The notes: generated by a model not told the origin, from the letters alone. 64,000 nucleotides of DNA from Bacillus altitudinis 41KF2b (GCF_000691145.1 NZ_ASJC01000004.1:1-64000), one strand, 5' to 3'; counted from the stretch's first letter, positions 1 to 9,867 are shown. Numbers and translations: made by a program.

Positions 1-30
1 GTAGAAAAACATGGGTTTCTCTACAATCTG

Positions 31-59
31 AGACTACAGGAATGTAGTCTTCTTTTTTT
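31..59 (+). terminator. Rho-independent terminator of a gene upstream of the window
   Basis: An 8-bp stem AGACTACA/TGTAGTCT is followed by a T-rich tract on the + strand, so it would end a rightward gene lying left of the window. A second imperfect inverted repeat (GTAGAAAAAC/GTTTCTCTAC) lies at 1-24. mnaA converges on this site from the other side, but its strand lacks a clean T-run. Confidence 0.7.
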
Positions 60-1197
60 ATGATTGGAATGGGGCTGGTTTTTCATCACTTAAACCATAG
101 CGATGGAGAAGCTCTTCGACAATTCGTTTTGACGCTTGTCCATCACCATATGGATTAGACGCCTTTGACATGTTGTCGTACTCTTTCTGATCGACTAGAA
201 GCTGTTTTGCCATGTTGTAAATGGTCTCTTCATCTGTACCTGCGAGCTTCAGCGTACCAGCTTTCACACCTTCAGGGCGTTCTGTTGTATCGCGCAGCAC
301 TAGTACTGGCTTCCCTAGAGAAGGCGCCTCCTCTTGTACACCGCCAGAATCCGTTAGAATAAAGTGCGAGGCAGCAGCGAAGTTATGGAAATCAACTACT
401 TCGAGCGGCTCAATTAAGTGCACACGATCAAGATCACTGAATTCTGTCTGAGCCGCATCACGAACAGCAGGGTTTAAATGTACAGGATATACAACCTGAA
501 CATCTTCAAACTCTTCTACAATACGTCTAATCGCTCTAAACATGTTTTTCATCGGCTGGCCGAGATTTTCTCTGCGATGAGCCGTTAATAAGATCATTTT
601 ATCTGAACCGATCTTCTCTAAAATTGGATGTTGATATTGTTCTGTGACTGTTGTTTGCAGGGCATCAATGGCCGTATTCCCTGTCACACAGATGGTCTCT
701 TCTTTTTTATTTTCTACTAAAAGATTCTGCTTCGCCTCAGCCGTAGGGGCAAAATGAATGTCAGCAATAGTGCCTGTCATTTGGCGGTTCAATTCCTCAG
801 GGAACGGTGAGTATTTATTGTGAGTTCTTAAACCCGCTTCGACGTGGCCGACAGAAATTTGGTGGTAGAATGCGGCCAAGCTTCCTGCAAAGGTTGTAGT
901 GGTGTCTCCATGAACAAGGACAATATCAGGTTTTTCCTCTTGGAATAATTGATCTAGTTTCAACAATGCATTTGATGTAATTTCAGATAATGTTTGGCGC
1001 TGCTTCATGATGTTTAGATCATGGTCTGGCGTAATAGAAAATGCCTCAAGAACTTGATCTAGCATTTCTCTATGCTGAGCTGTTACAGTGACAATTGAAT
1101 TTATTTGTGGATGTTTATTAAGTTCAAGGACAAGTGGAGCCATTTTGATTGCTTCAGGTCTAGTACCGAAAATAGTCATTACATTTAGTTTTTTCAC
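58..1197 (-). CDS. mnaA: UDP-N-acetylglucosamine 2-epimerase
   Basis: MnaA interconverts UDP-GlcNAc and UDP-ManNAc in the cytoplasm, supplying the ManNAc that TagA adds to the teichoic acid linkage unit. The protein shows the family signature GTRPEAIKMAP near the N-terminus, HGDTTTTFAGSL, HVEAGLRT, TAHRRENLG and the nucleotide-binding DSGGVQEEAPSLGKPVLVLR. The open frame runs back to 1242, but the GTG at 1197 is preferred. It follows an AGGAAAGAGG ribosome-binding site at good spacing and gives 379 residues beginning KKLNVMTIFGTRPE, the normal family length. It is divergent from gtaB, with a shared 268-bp regulatory region. Identification is firm; only the start is a choice. Confidence 0.97.
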   Translation of the reverse strand: MKKLNVMTIFGTRPEAIKMAPLVLELNKHPQINSIVTVTAQHREMLDQVLEAFSITPDHDLNIMKQRQTLSEITSNALLKLDQLFQEEKPDIVLVHGDTTTTFAGSLAAFYHQISVGHVEAGLRTHNKYSPFPEELNRQMTGTIADIHFAPTAEAKQNLLVENKKEETICVTGNTAIDALQTTVTEQYQHPILEKIGSDKMILLTAHRRENLGQPMKNMFRAIRRIVEEFEDVQVVYPVHLNPAVRDAAQTEFSDLDRVHLIEPLEVVDFHNFAAASHFILTDSGGVQEEAPSLGKPVLVLRDTTERPEGVKAGTLKLAGTDEETIYNMAKQLLVDQKEYDNMSKASNPYGDGQASKRIVEELLHRYGLSDEKPAPFQS

Positions 1198-1231
1198 TTG
1201 TTTATGCCTCTTTCCTAGTATAATACTTTCA

Positions 1232-1260
1232 ATTATACACAATTTGGAGGATAAATTTAA
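1232..1260 (-). promoter_or_regulatory. Putative SigA promoter of mnaA
   Basis: Read on the minus strand, TTAAAT (1260-1255), a 17-bp spacer and a perfect TATAAT (1237-1232) lie 35 bp before the GTG start of mnaA. This is a visual consensus match only. Confidence 0.5.
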
Positions 1261-1276
1261 TGATATAAAAAAGAAA

Positions 1277-1315
1277 TTTACATTGAATTAACGTTATCAT
1301 TCACCCTCCTTTACA
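1277..1315 (+). promoter_or_regulatory. Four 11-bp-phased hexamers, PhoP-box-like
   Basis: TTTACA (1277), TTAACG (1288), ATTCAC (1299) and TTTACA (1310) begin exactly 11 bp apart, the spacing of PhoP boxes (TT[A/T/C]ACA with about 5-bp gaps). They sit in the divergent mnaA/gtaB region, just upstream of the mnaA -35 and about 50 bp upstream of the candidate gtaB promoter. Phosphate control of UDP-sugar supply for teichoic acid is the inference; the third hexamer is a weak match. Confidence 0.4.
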
Positions 1316-1365
1316 TTTAACATATAAAATGTAAACTATCTAAAAATCATTTTTAGTGAAATCAT

Positions 1366-1395
1366 TTGTCTTTCCTATGATTTGTAAGTTACACT
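1366..1395 (+). promoter_or_regulatory. Putative promoter of gtaB
   Basis: TTGTCT (1366-1371) and TACACT (1390-1395) are separated by 18 bp, 70 bp before the TTG start of gtaB. I looked for a SigB-type GTTT/GGGTA pair, which is known for gtaB in B. subtilis, and did not see a convincing one. Confidence 0.3.
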
Positions 1396-1465
1396 TTATA
1401 AAGACGACCAAGAACTAACATTGATTATTAAATCGGTTATCTATGTAAGGAAGGTGCAAAGTTCA

Positions 1466-2347
1466 TTGAAAAAAGTACGTAAAGCCATAATACCAGCTGC
1501 AGGTCTCGGAACACGTTTCCTCCCTGCCACAAAGGCTATGCCTAAAGAAATGCTACCAATCGTTGATAAACCAACCATTCAATATATTATTGAAGAAGCC
1601 GTTGAGTCAGGAATTGAAGACATTATTATTGTCACTGGAAAAGGGAAAAGAGCCATTGAGGATCATTTCGATTTTGCGCCAGAGCTTGAGCGCAATCTAG
1701 AGGAAAAAGGAAAGAGTGAGCTTTTAGAAAAGGTGAGAAAATCCTCTAATATTGCTGATATTCATTATATTCGCCAAAAGGAACCTAAAGGACTCGGACA
1801 CGCCGTTTGGTGCGCACGCAACTTTATCGGTGATGAACCCTTTGCTGTTTTATTAGGTGATGATATTGTCCAAGCCGAAACACCTGGACTTCGCCAGCTG
1901 ATGGATGAATATGAAAAAACCCTTTCGTCCGTGATCGGCGTTCAGCAGGTAGCGGACAGCGATACGCATCGCTACGGGATCATTGACCCTCTTACCCAAG
2001 AAGGGCGCCGCTACCAAGTGAAAAACTTTGTTGAAAAGCCGCCGCAAGGAACCGCACCATCCAATTTAGCCATTTTAGGGCGCTACATTTTCACGCCGGA
2101 GATCTTTATGTACCTTGATCAACAAGAAATTGGTGCAGGCGGAGAAATTCAGCTGACAGATGCCATCCAAAAGCTCAATGACATCCAGCGTGTATTTGCC
2201 TATGACTTTGAAGGAAAACGATATGATGTCGGAGAGAAGCAAGGTTTCATTGAAACGACGCTAGAGTTTGCCCTTCAAGATGAAGAGCTCAAGAAAAAAC
2301 TCATTCCATTTATGAAACAACTTCTTGAAAAAGAAGAAGTGAATTAA
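1466..2347 (+). CDS. gtaB: UTP-glucose-1-phosphate uridylyltransferase
   Basis: GtaB makes UDP-glucose from UTP and glucose-1-phosphate, for teichoic acid glucosylation, glycolipids and, through YwqF, UDP-glucuronate. The nucleotidyltransferase signature [17 protein letters not shown] is near the N-terminus, followed by [23 protein letters not shown] and [12 protein letters not shown]. The frame is open from 1421, but the TTG at 1466 follows AGGAAGGTG at normal spacing and gives 293 residues starting [12 protein letters not shown], as in B. subtilis GtaB. It converges with tagH across one short shared hairpin. In B. subtilis the ggaAB genes lie between gtaB and tagH; they are absent here. Confidence 0.97.
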   Translation: MKKVRKAIIPAAGLGTRFLPATKAMPKEMLPIVDKPTIQYIIEEAVESGIEDIIIVTGKGKRAIEDHFDFAPELERNLEEKGKSELLEKVRKSSNIADIHYIRQKEPKGLGHAVWCARNFIGDEPFAVLLGDDIVQAETPGLRQLMDEYEKTLSSVIGVQQVADSDTHRYGIIDPLTQEGRRYQVKNFVEKPPQGTAPSNLAILGRYIFTPEIFMYLDQQEIGAGGEIQLTDAIQKLNDIQRVFAYDFEGKRYDVGEKQGFIETTLEFALQDEELKKKLIPFMKQLLEKEEVN

Positions 2348-2378
2348 AAAAAGCTGCCGGCATCGGCAGCTTTTTTAT
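2345..2378. terminator. Bidirectional terminator between gtaB and tagH
   Basis: The stem GCTGCCG (2353-2359)/CGGCAGC (2364-2370) has a 4-base loop and is flanked by A-runs and T-runs on the two sides. It can therefore stop both converging genes. It reaches the tagH stop codon. Confidence 0.9.
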
Positions 2379-3979
2379 TTGGTCGCTGAAACAGTCAGCG
2401 TATGCTGTTCATTATCAATGACAAACAGGTTATGTTCGCCCTTTACTGCGAACTTCGTTTGTTTCTCATTCATCCAGACATCCTGTTCTGTCAGTCCAAG
2501 TGTTGAAGGAGAGATGGGCATGATCTCGCGGAACACCATCGTATTTGCCTGGCCATTTTCAATCACATAATCGGTTTTCTCAGTGGTCAGCCGCTCAATG
2601 GTATTGCCTTGTTCACTTTTGACCGAGCTAAGTGTCTGCATTCTTTGCTTCAGCACAGACTCTTCTTTTCCAAGAAAAGAAAGTAAGTACTCATACGAAC
2701 CTGCAGATGCGGGTGATACGTAGGAATTGAACTGTGCTGGTCCGATGGATAACGGCTTCAATTCATCTGCGTTTTGTAGCGCATCAGGTTTCACATAATA
2801 CGTCTCTGATGCTGTTTTGATTTGAACGGCTTGTTTATTTTTAGCCACAGCCTTTACTTCTTGTCCAAACGATAATGTGACGTCTGCCTTTTTTTTCAGG
2901 GCCCTGTCTGTATAAACCGTCATTGGATCTGCCTTAACTATGGCCTGTTGGTCAATCTTTTTCATATCATTAGGTGCACCTTTCGTCTCATGGTTCGTTG
3001 ACTGAGGCGCCTCTGTTTTACCTGAAGGAATTGCACCAAATGTTGCCAGTGTACGAAGCGGGCGATCCGAAAACATTGAAAGGGCAAGTAAGATGGTTAA
3101 AACAGCTATCATGGTCACTTGAAATGCCGGTCCAAAAAATGAACGTCGTTTCCCGTTCTCATGATAACGAGACACCTTCTCTGTCTTTTGTACGCCTTTT
3201 CGACCTTCTTTGTGCTTCAATTGGTATTCCTTTTTTTCTTTCTTGGAAAGCTTGTTAAACCAATCAACAAACTCCTTATACTCTTTCACAACCTTTTTCG
3301 TATCATCAAACATACGAAGTTCACCATAATGCATCCAAGCAACCCGATCACAGATTTTTTGGATTTGACTAATGGAGTGACTGACAAAAAAGATCGTCTT
3401 TCCTTGTTCTTTGAATTCGGTGATGCGATCCACACATTTTTGATAGAAGGTTTGGTCTCCTACAGACAGTGCCTCATCAATAATGAGGATATCTGGATCT
3501 ATATGTGCTGAAATAGCAAAACCAAGACGGGATTTCATTCCGCTTGAATAGCTCTTTACAGGCTGGTCTATAAAGTCTCCAATATCCGCAAACTCTACGA
3601 TTTTTTCATAAAGATCGTCAATTTCCTTATTTGTCAGACCCATCATTAAGCATTTTAAACGAATGTTGTCTTTACCGCTTAACTGATTGTTCAGCCCTGC
3701 CGCAATGGCAATTAACGATGGCTGGCCGTCCATATCAATCTCACCACTTGTCGGTGGAATGATTTTCGCTAGAAGGTTCGACATCGTGGATTTCCCAGAA
3801 CCGTTGATCCCTACAAAACCAATCGTCTCTCCTTCATAGACATCAAACGACACATCACGAACGGCAAAGAAACCTTTTTCATTTTTATTAGGAAAAAACA
3901 GCCCTTTGATCTTGTCAGACTGCTTTTTATATAAGACGTACTGCTTGGATACGTTTCGAAACGAAACCTTTAGTTTCAT
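2375..3979 (-). CDS. tagH: Teichoic acid export ABC transporter, ATP-binding subunit
   Basis: TagH powers export of wall teichoic acid by TagG. The N-terminal half is an ABC ATPase: Walker [10 protein letters not shown] at residues 57-65, signature [10 protein letters not shown] and Walker [14 protein letters not shown] basic linker follows, then one hydrophobic segment near residues 283-303 and an extracytoplasmic C-terminal region. That region includes an SH3-like stretch ([11 protein letters not shown] onward, around 354-402), the long extension typical of Bacillus TagH. At 534 residues it matches the family. It lies 19 bp behind tagG in the same operon and has a clear AGGAG site. The identification is secure; what the C-terminal region binds is not shown by the sequence. 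Confidence 0.96.
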   Translation of the reverse strand: MKLKVSFRNVSKQYVLYKKQSDKIKGLFFPNKNEKGFFAVRDVSFDVYEGETIGFVGINGSGKSTMSNLLAKIIPPTSGEIDMDGQPSLIAIAAGLNNQLSGKDNIRLKCLMMGLTNKEIDDLYEKIVEFADIGDFIDQPVKSYSSGMKSRLGFAISAHIDPDILIIDEALSVGDQTFYQKCVDRITEFKEQGKTIFFVSHSISQIQKICDRVAWMHYGELRMFDDTKKVVKEYKEFVDWFNKLSKKEKKEYQLKHKEGRKGVQKTEKVSRYHENGKRRSFFGPAFQVTMIAVLTILLALSMFSDRPLRTLATFGAIPSGKTEAPQSTNHETKGAPNDMKKIDQQAIVKADPMTVYTDRALKKKADVTLSFGQEVKAVAKNKQAVQIKTASETYYVKPDALQNADELKPLSIGPAQFNSYVSPASAGSYEYLLSFLGKEESVLKQRMQTLSSVKSEQGNTIERLTTEKTDYVIENGQANTMVFREIMPISPSTLGLTEQDVWMNEKQTKFAVKGEHNLFVIDNEQHTLTVSATK

Positions 3980-3998
3980 CGTATAATCTCCTTACTTT

Positions 3999-4826
3999 TT
4001 AAAGAAAATCGACAAATTTATCCCTAAATTTCATATGAAGCAATGAACCGACTGTTAAAAAAAGAAGCGTAATCAGCCAGAAATAAAGCGTATATTTCAC
4101 ATCATGGAAGAACCATTCTCCCTTTAACAAGCTATTTCTGAAACCATCAATAATGTAGAAAAGAGGATTTAATCTTAAAATATCTCCTATCCATGCTTTG
4201 TCTCCAGTGAGCTTCTCTGAGATATTCCAAAAAATCGGCAGCAAAAAGAAAAGTAAACGTGTCACTGATTGTAAAAGAAATTGATAGTCCCTTACGAGTA
4301 CACTAATTGTTGAATTAAACAAACTAAACGAAAACATAAACGCGATCATACATATAAGGTAGTAAATATATTGTAGCCAATGCGCGTCAGGATATATGCC
4401 ATAAGAAATCAACACAATGAGATAGACACCCATCATGACAAAATAGCTGAATAAGTTGGACATAATGACCACAGACGGCAGCGCACTAATCGGAAAATTC
4501 ATTTTTGATACCATATTAATGCGTTTAAACACACTGTTTGATCCATCAAGGATCGTCGGACTAATGAAGAACCACGGTATTAATCCAGCAAGCATCCAGA
4601 TGATAAATGGAACCTCCATGCCTCCAATGACAATTGGCTGTCCTCCGCGAATGCCTAAACCAAAAACAAACCAGTAAGCCAGCATTTGAATCAATGGATT
4701 TAAAAACTGCCATAAAACACCTAAATAATTCATCTGATATTTTGATTTTGTTTCATAAACAGCAAGTCGCATAATCAGCGAAAATGAGCTGATTTGCTCC
4801 TTCAGTATCGTCAACATTGCGTTCAT
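3999..4826 (-). CDS. tagG: Teichoic acid export ABC transporter, permease subunit
   Basis: TagG is the integral-membrane half of the TagGH exporter, an ABC-2 family permease moving the lipid-linked teichoic acid polymer across the membrane. The 275-residue protein has about six hydrophobic segments, a cytoplasmic amphipathic N-terminus ([22 protein letters not shown]) and the family pattern [12 protein letters not shown] and [16 protein letters not shown]. The ATG follows AAGGAAG. It starts the tagGH transcription unit. Upstream, at 4956-4989, a terminator ends the preceding polymerase gene, so tagGH needs its own promoter in 4827-4950, which I could not define with confidence. Confidence 0.96.
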   Translation of the reverse strand: MNAMLTILKEQISSFSLIMRLAVYETKSKYQMNYLGVLWQFLNPLIQMLAYWFVFGLGIRGGQPIVIGGMEVPFIIWMLAGLIPWFFISPTILDGSNSVFKRINMVSKMNFPISALPSVVIMSNLFSYFVMMGVYLIVLISYGIYPDAHWLQYIYYLICMIAFMFSFSLFNSTISVLVRDYQFLLQSVTRLLFFLLPIFWNISEKLTGDKAWIGDILRLNPLFYIIDGFRNSLLKGEWFFHDVKYTLYFWLITLLFLTVGSLLHMKFRDKFVDFL

Positions 4827-4952
4827 TCTAATCTTCCTTAGATATAAGTTTTTGGGATCACTTTTTTAAAAAGCACCGCTCATAATTGTAACAGATAACG
4901 ATTCACATTTCATCTTATAACAAAAGTCGTATCATTTATTCAAGAAACTAAA

Positions 4953-4992
4953 AATCCCCCTGAATCCTTGCGATCGTAGATTCAGGGGGCCC
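4953..4992 (-). terminator. Terminator after the second polymerase gene
   Basis: An 11-bp perfect stem CCCCCTGAATC (4956-4966)/GATTCAGGGGG (4979-4989) is followed on the minus strand by ATTTTTAG. It separates the gene at 5001-7367 from tagGH. Confidence 0.88.
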
Positions 4993-5000
4993 CTCAGATG

Positions 5001-7367
5001 TTAGATGATTTGATGCTCTTTTAAGAAATCAGTAATTCTTTTTGTATTTTGATTATCGTTAAAGCTATTGATCTTCAAATATTTTTCTTTATACTCATCT
5101 TCTACCACATACTGATGATCGATTGCATGTTTGACAATACGAATCAGGTCTTGAGTGTTATATGCAATTGGACCTGGTGCATTCTCTTCGTTCACAGGCG
5201 GAATGGCCTTGTACTGTCTAATTAAGTAATCTTTCTCTTCCCAATAAAAGATCGGGTAGGCTCCTCTATATTGCGCATCATAAATAGCAGAAGAATAATC
5301 TGTAATAAACACTTTCGACACTTTTAGCGCTTCTGAAGGGTTATCAGAAATAATATGTTTATACTGCGGTAAATTCTGATACACATATTGTGAAAATTTA
5401 TTATGCGGTACAAGTAAAAGACGATCAAGCAAGCCTGCTTCTTCAAAGCTTTTAATGATTTTAATTAGAACTCTATAATAAGAGGTTTCCTCAATTCTAT
5501 TCGTATAAATAAGCCCCTCTTCCCAATATCGGTAAGTTGGCATGAAGGCAATCTTATCTGCACCCTTTACTAACTTTGCATGGTCAAAGGTCGCAAGCCC
5601 GGTCAAAATTAAATCATCACGGTCATAGTTCATTTTATAAAACTCACCGGCTTCTAATTCAGAGCTGATGACTGATTTATAAATATTGTATTGGTTCTTG
5701 TCTTTATGGAATCCAAAAGCCATTGGATTATCAACTGGCTTAGCAAACATAATGCCATGCTGTAAAAATACGAGCGGAACACTCATGATTCTCTCTCTAA
5801 GATGATCAATATATAGTCTATCATTCAGAACATGGTTAGATAGCTCACTTGAAATAAAATAACTGGCATTAAAAATACTTAAATAGTGTCTCAGACTATA
5901 TTTCGGAATGATTCCTTTTCCATATTTCGCCTTCAATGCTGGATATGCACTGGATTTCTTATTGAGAATAAAGTAATTCTTTGAGTCTGTTTGACAATTC
6001 TCTTGAACATAGTCATAAACCCTAATAGCTGATTCATCTGCTTTGTCACTCTTTTTCTCAAAAAACAAATTGACACCATATTTTTTGTCTTTATAAAACG
6101 ATGATAAAATGCTCGCTACTTTTATTTTGACCTTACTAAATAAAGAATATTCCTCAGAATAAGGAATAATAGTTGACGTGACATTTCCAAAAAGATTTGT
6201 TCTTAGTACTTGTAGCTTGTCCCCATTCTTTTTCGTGATATATGTCTTAACCTTTTTATCTCTTTTTTTCAATCTTAAACTATGGATAATCCGGTGATCA
6301 TTTCCTACGAACAAGTTATTGTGGATTCTGCTATCTAAATCAAGATCATTTAACGAAATTTTAAAGAAGCCATATCTTTTCAGAAACTTGATCTTTCTAA
6401 ATGGTCTTGTAAATTTCGCCAATTGGTGCTCAGAGTTTCTAATATAAAGATATTCATACTTCTGGTCTGAATTATATGCGTAATGAGTCAGTCTTCCATA
6501 AACATAGAAGCTATTAAACAAACTAAAAATACGTAATCTAGAAGTGTGTTTTGTGACAAGATATGGATTTCCTCTTACTAAATAAACACCATTTGTTCTT
6601 ACATATATGTAATATCTTTGTTTATTTATCACTAGAATATTAAGAATGTTATCTTCTTTGAATTGCTCTAATGTATCTTTACCGAAAATCTTAAGCGGCT
6701 GATATGTAGGAACGAGTCTAAAGTTGACGATTTTCTTTTGCTCAGTTACCTTATTTAGAATTTTGATTTGATTACGGTTATTTACAGTCACTTCAATCTC
6801 TTTATGTTCCTGCATCACATCAAACAAGATTTTTCTAACATTTAGTTCTTTATTTTGACAATCGTACGTAATAACAAAGTGGAAAAGACCATATATGATA
6901 AAGGAGATGTCCACAAATCTTTTTTCTTCTCCATCAATGGCTAAATCCATTTTGTAATTTTGATTGATCTCATCTACATTTAGCAGCCCTGAAAATAACA
7001 ACAGTTCCTTTTCTCCACTGTACAAGCCATAGCGGTCTAATCCTAATTGTTTAACATAGATTTTTTCAAATTGATTGTTAATTTCAATTGAATGTATTTG
7101 TTTTGGCTGAATCATGTCAGAGCTTTCTTTCAAGATATACAAATTTTGATCCTTAGCATAGAGATAAATCATTTCATTAGAATGATCTATTGTGGATTCA
7201 AAAATCATTTGATCCTTTACATCAATTTTACAAATCCACTTTGAATCGTTTACATTTAACTCTTTAAATTCAAAAGTGGACAACTTCTCTATTTCGTCAA
7301 TATATATTACTAGCTTATGTTCATCTAAATTTAGAATTTCTATAAAATTATGATAAAGTTTGTACAT
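5001..7367 (-). CDS. CDP-glycerol glycerophosphotransferase family protein (second TagF/TarL-type polymerase)
   Basis: The C-terminal ~400 residues of this 788-residue protein carry the poly(glycerol/ribitol phosphate) transferase signatures: FLQHGIMFAKPVDNP, AFMPTYRYW, LLVPHNKF and VFITDYSSAIYDAQYRG with IFYWEEKDY. The N-terminal ~400 residues are a beta-rich, lysine- and asparagine-rich region I do not recognise. It belongs to the TagF/TarL superfamily but is clearly distinct from the adjacent TagF, using a QHG motif where TagF has WHG. The gene is visibly more AT-rich than its neighbours and has a terminator on each side, so it is probably its own transcription unit and perhaps acquired. 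The substrate (glycerol, ribitol or another polyol phosphate) cannot be read from sequence. Confidence 0.85.
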   Translation of the reverse strand: MYKLYHNFIEILNLDEHKLVIYIDEIEKLSTFEFKELNVNDSKWICKIDVKDQMIFESTIDHSNEMIYLYAKDQNLYILKESSDMIQPKQIHSIEINNQFEKIYVKQLGLDRYGLYSGEKELLLFSGLLNVDEINQNYKMDLAIDGEEKRFVDISFIIYGLFHFVITYDCQNKELNVRKILFDVMQEHKEIEVTVNNRNQIKILNKVTEQKKIVNFRLVPTYQPLKIFGKDTLEQFKEDNILNILVINKQRYYIYVRTNGVYLVRGNPYLVTKHTSRLRIFSLFNSFYVYGRLTHYAYNSDQKYEYLYIRNSEHQLAKFTRPFRKIKFLKRYGFFKISLNDLDLDSRIHNNLFVGNDHRIIHSLRLKKRDKKVKTYITKKNGDKLQVLRTNLFGNVTSTIIPYSEEYSLFSKVKIKVASILSSFYKDKKYGVNLFFEKKSDKADESAIRVYDYVQENCQTDSKNYFILNKKSSAYPALKAKYGKGIIPKYSLRHYLSIFNASYFISSELSNHVLNDRLYIDHLRERIMSVPLVFLQHGIMFAKPVDNPMAFGFHKDKNQYNIYKSVISSELEAGEFYKMNYDRDDLILTGLATFDHAKLVKGADKIAFMPTYRYWEEGLIYTNRIEETSYYRVLIKIIKSFEEAGLLDRLLLVPHNKFSQYVYQNLPQYKHIISDNPSEALKVSKVFITDYSSAIYDAQYRGAYPIFYWEEKDYLIRQYKAIPPVNEENAPGPIAYNTQDLIRIVKHAIDHQYVVEDEYKEKYLKINSFNDNQNTKRITDFLKEHQII

Positions 7368-7507
7368 TGAAGCACCTCTATATTATTTTCAGCATATTTA
7401 CAATACCGGATAATCTTATCTAAATTTAGCATGTTTACTGTTAAATTTCTATGTTTTTTTATTTTTACCATTACTTTTAAATATGTGTACAATGGAATAA
7501 AAAAAAC

Positions 7508-7548
7508 AAAAAAGTACCGTTCTACATGAGAGGAACGGTACTTTTTTT
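7508..7548 (-). terminator. Terminator after tagF
   Basis: GTACCGTTC (7514-7522) pairs with GAACGGTAC (7533-7541), with A-runs and T-runs on both flanks. On the minus strand the stem is followed by TTTTTTG and eight more T. This ends the tagD-tagF transcript before the second polymerase gene. Confidence 0.88.
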
Positions 7549-7549
7549 A

Positions 7550-9820
7550 CTATTTTTCAGAAAACACTACTTCCACCACACGCTTCGATGACTCTCCGCT
7601 CTCTAGGTAGCAGAATTTTTCATAAAACGGCGTAAATGAAGGTGGTAATGTAAATGTCGGCTGTTCTGTTTCTCTTACCCATTCAATCACGCGTGATGTT
7701 TCTTTTACAAGTGGTCCTGGTGCTTCTTGTTCAAAGTCGAAGTAGAATCCTCTGAGCTTGTCACGATATGTTTCGATGTCTGGTACATAGAACAGCATCG
7801 GACGTTTAAGGTTTGCATAATCAAAGAACACGGAAGAGTAATCTGTAATGAGTAGGTCGGAAATCATATAAAGGTCTCGAATGTCCTCGTAATGAGAGAA
7901 GTCATAGGCAAAGCCTTCATATGGTCCGAGATCAAAGTTTTCCGCTACTAAATAGTGCATACGAAGGATGATGATATATTCTTCTCCGATAGATGCTCGT
8001 AGCTCATGCAGATCAAGGTCTAAATCAAATTTGTACTGCCCTTTTTTATAAAATTGATCGTCTCTCCATGTCGGTGCATATAAAATCAATTTTTTATCAA
8101 GCGGCAAGTTCATTTTTTGTTTGAGCGCTCTCATTGTTTCTTCATTGTTTTGATTGTGAAGGAAATCATTTCTCGGATATCCTGACTCAATCATGGTCTT
8201 TTGGAATTGGAACGCACGGGTAAAAATTTCGGTCGAGTATGCATTAGGAGAAATCAGATAATCCCAATTCGATGCTTCTTTCGTGAAATTCTTTTTGTAC
8301 TTCTTCGTGTTTGTTCCAGGCATATGCACTTCGTCCATGTCCATCGCCAGTCGTTTTAATGGCGTGCCGTGCCATGTTTGTAAGTATTGGGTGTGTTCTG
8401 GTTTTGGAACCCATAGCGGCAAACGACTGTTTACGACCCAATACTCAGCTCTTGCCATTGCAAAAATCCATTTCAATGACAGACGATTGATATAGTAGAT
8501 GCCTTTTTCTTTAAATGGTGCTTCATGACCTTTTTTAACACTCCAGATCAGCGTATATTCAGGGTGATTTTCTTTCATATATTCATAAATAGCACGCGGG
8601 TTACAGCTGAATTGTTTCCCATTAAAGCTCTCAAAAATAACGGTTTTCTTTTTGACGGACAGTTTACTCGCCAGTGTAAAGGTCGTTTGGAAAGTACTTG
8701 TCACAAGGCGATTGCGAACTTTTTTAATCTTACCCACTTGCTTCTTGAATTTCTTCCACTTGCTTTTTACGTAGTACTTAGCACGTGTCTTCATGGTGTA
8801 ATCATTTATTCGGATGCCTAAAGTTTGTCTTTTTTTCTTTCTGTACACTTCATATCGAATTGGTACATCGTTTCTTTTATGAATTTGAACAAGTCCTTTG
8901 AGTTTGTTTGAACGATCTCCAAGCACTAAAGAAGTTGTTGTTAACGTTTCTTCCACTCCGTTAACATCGCAAATAAACTCAAAATAGAAGCGATAGACAA
9001 ACCGTTTGTTTAAGGAATAAGTTAACTCCTCTAAAGGAACTTCTGCTGAAAATTGATACAGTTGTGGTGTTTGATGGTCGTCACGATATTGAATGACTTC
9101 ATCTTTTTTATGTGTCATCTTGACAGGAAAACGATGCTCAACTGGTTCCTCACCATTTTTCTTCAATAGAAGCTTTACTTCTTTGATCTGATAAGGATGC
9201 TCTGCACTTAGAACGCCTGCATACCCAGATAAAGATAGCGTGCATTCTTTGTTGAGCTCGATATGATGGAATTTCACAACTTTGAGCTCCCGTTTGATTT
9301 TCAATGAAGCATTGCCTTTGTCTGTACGATATGGAATAACATACAACAGCGCTTCTTTATTTTCTAAAAATGTCAGCTCTGGCGTTTCAATTTCCATTTT
9401 CAAACGACGTTTATAATATGGTGTTTTTTCTTCTATTTCGGAAGTCGCGCTGGTATCCGCTTCTTTTGCGTCTTCATCCTCTTCTTCCGAATCAGAATCA
9501 TAGGCTGAGTCTTCAAGCTCGTCTTCGTCCTCTTCTTTGTTTGCGCTCAGATAGTCCGTGACATACAAGTTGTATGTCTGGCCTTGCTCTAACGCAAGCG
9601 GAAGCGATGCTTCACTCAGTACCAATTTGAATAGATTCTCTTCTTGATGAACAAGCGGGAGGAATAGTTCTTGTTTTGAGACCCTTTCCCTCATAAACAG
9701 ATAAAACTCTCTATCTGCTAATGGCATGTCATCGTAGATGCGAACGAGCATTTCCAATTTTTCATGATGATTTTTTAAACCTTCAACGACACTCTTCTTA
9801 TGGATTCCCTCTTCAATCAT
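7550..9820 (-). CDS. tagF: Poly(glycerol phosphate) teichoic acid polymerase
   Basis: TagF is the CDP-glycerol:poly(glycerophosphate) glycerophosphotransferase that builds the main wall teichoic acid chain at the membrane. The catalytic half shows YLQTWHGTPLKRLAMDMDE (active-site His), NWDYLISPN, SGYPRNDFL, LYAPTWRDD, LRMHYLVAENF and LLITDYSSVFFDYANLKRPMLFY. The N-terminal ~350 residues are the beta-rich accessory region seen in TagF. Oddly, residues ~96-131 are a run of almost only Glu, Asp and Ser, a low-complexity acidic insertion. The 756-residue length is close to that of B. subtilis TagF. The ATG follows AGAGGAG. It lies 47 bp behind the TagE-like gene with no terminator between them. 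Confidence 0.93.
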   Translation of the reverse strand: MIEEGIHKKSVVEGLKNHHEKLEMLVRIYDDMPLADREFYLFMRERVSKQELFLPLVHQEENLFKLVLSEASLPLALEQGQTYNLYVTDYLSANKEEDEDELEDSAYDSDSEEEDEDAKEADTSATSEIEEKTPYYKRRLKMEIETPELTFLENKEALLYVIPYRTDKGNASLKIKRELKVVKFHHIELNKECTLSLSGYAGVLSAEHPYQIKEVKLLLKKNGEEPVEHRFPVKMTHKKDEVIQYRDDHQTPQLYQFSAEVPLEELTYSLNKRFVYRFYFEFICDVNGVEETLTTTSLVLGDRSNKLKGLVQIHKRNDVPIRYEVYRKKKRQTLGIRINDYTMKTRAKYYVKSKWKKFKKQVGKIKKVRNRLVTSTFQTTFTLASKLSVKKKTVIFESFNGKQFSCNPRAIYEYMKENHPEYTLIWSVKKGHEAPFKEKGIYYINRLSLKWIFAMARAEYWVVNSRLPLWVPKPEHTQYLQTWHGTPLKRLAMDMDEVHMPGTNTKKYKKNFTKEASNWDYLISPNAYSTEIFTRAFQFQKTMIESGYPRNDFLHNQNNEETMRALKQKMNLPLDKKLILYAPTWRDDQFYKKGQYKFDLDLDLHELRASIGEEYIIILRMHYLVAENFDLGPYEGFAYDFSHYEDIRDLYMISDLLITDYSSVFFDYANLKRPMLFYVPDIETYRDKLRGFYFDFEQEAPGPLVKETSRVIEWVRETEQPTFTLPPSFTPFYEKFCYLESGESSKRVVEVVFSEK

Positions 9821-9867
9821 TAATCGTTAATCTCCTCTGTTCAAAAATCTTACCGTTATTTGTATCA

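Noticed and set aside
1198..1242. N-terminal extension of mnaA from the upstream ATG
   Set aside because: The extra 15 residues are not family-like and include the ribosome site of the GTG start at 1197.
3161..3511. A 116-codon frame opposite tagH
   Set aside because: Lies wholly within the TagH ATPase coding region and has no independent support.
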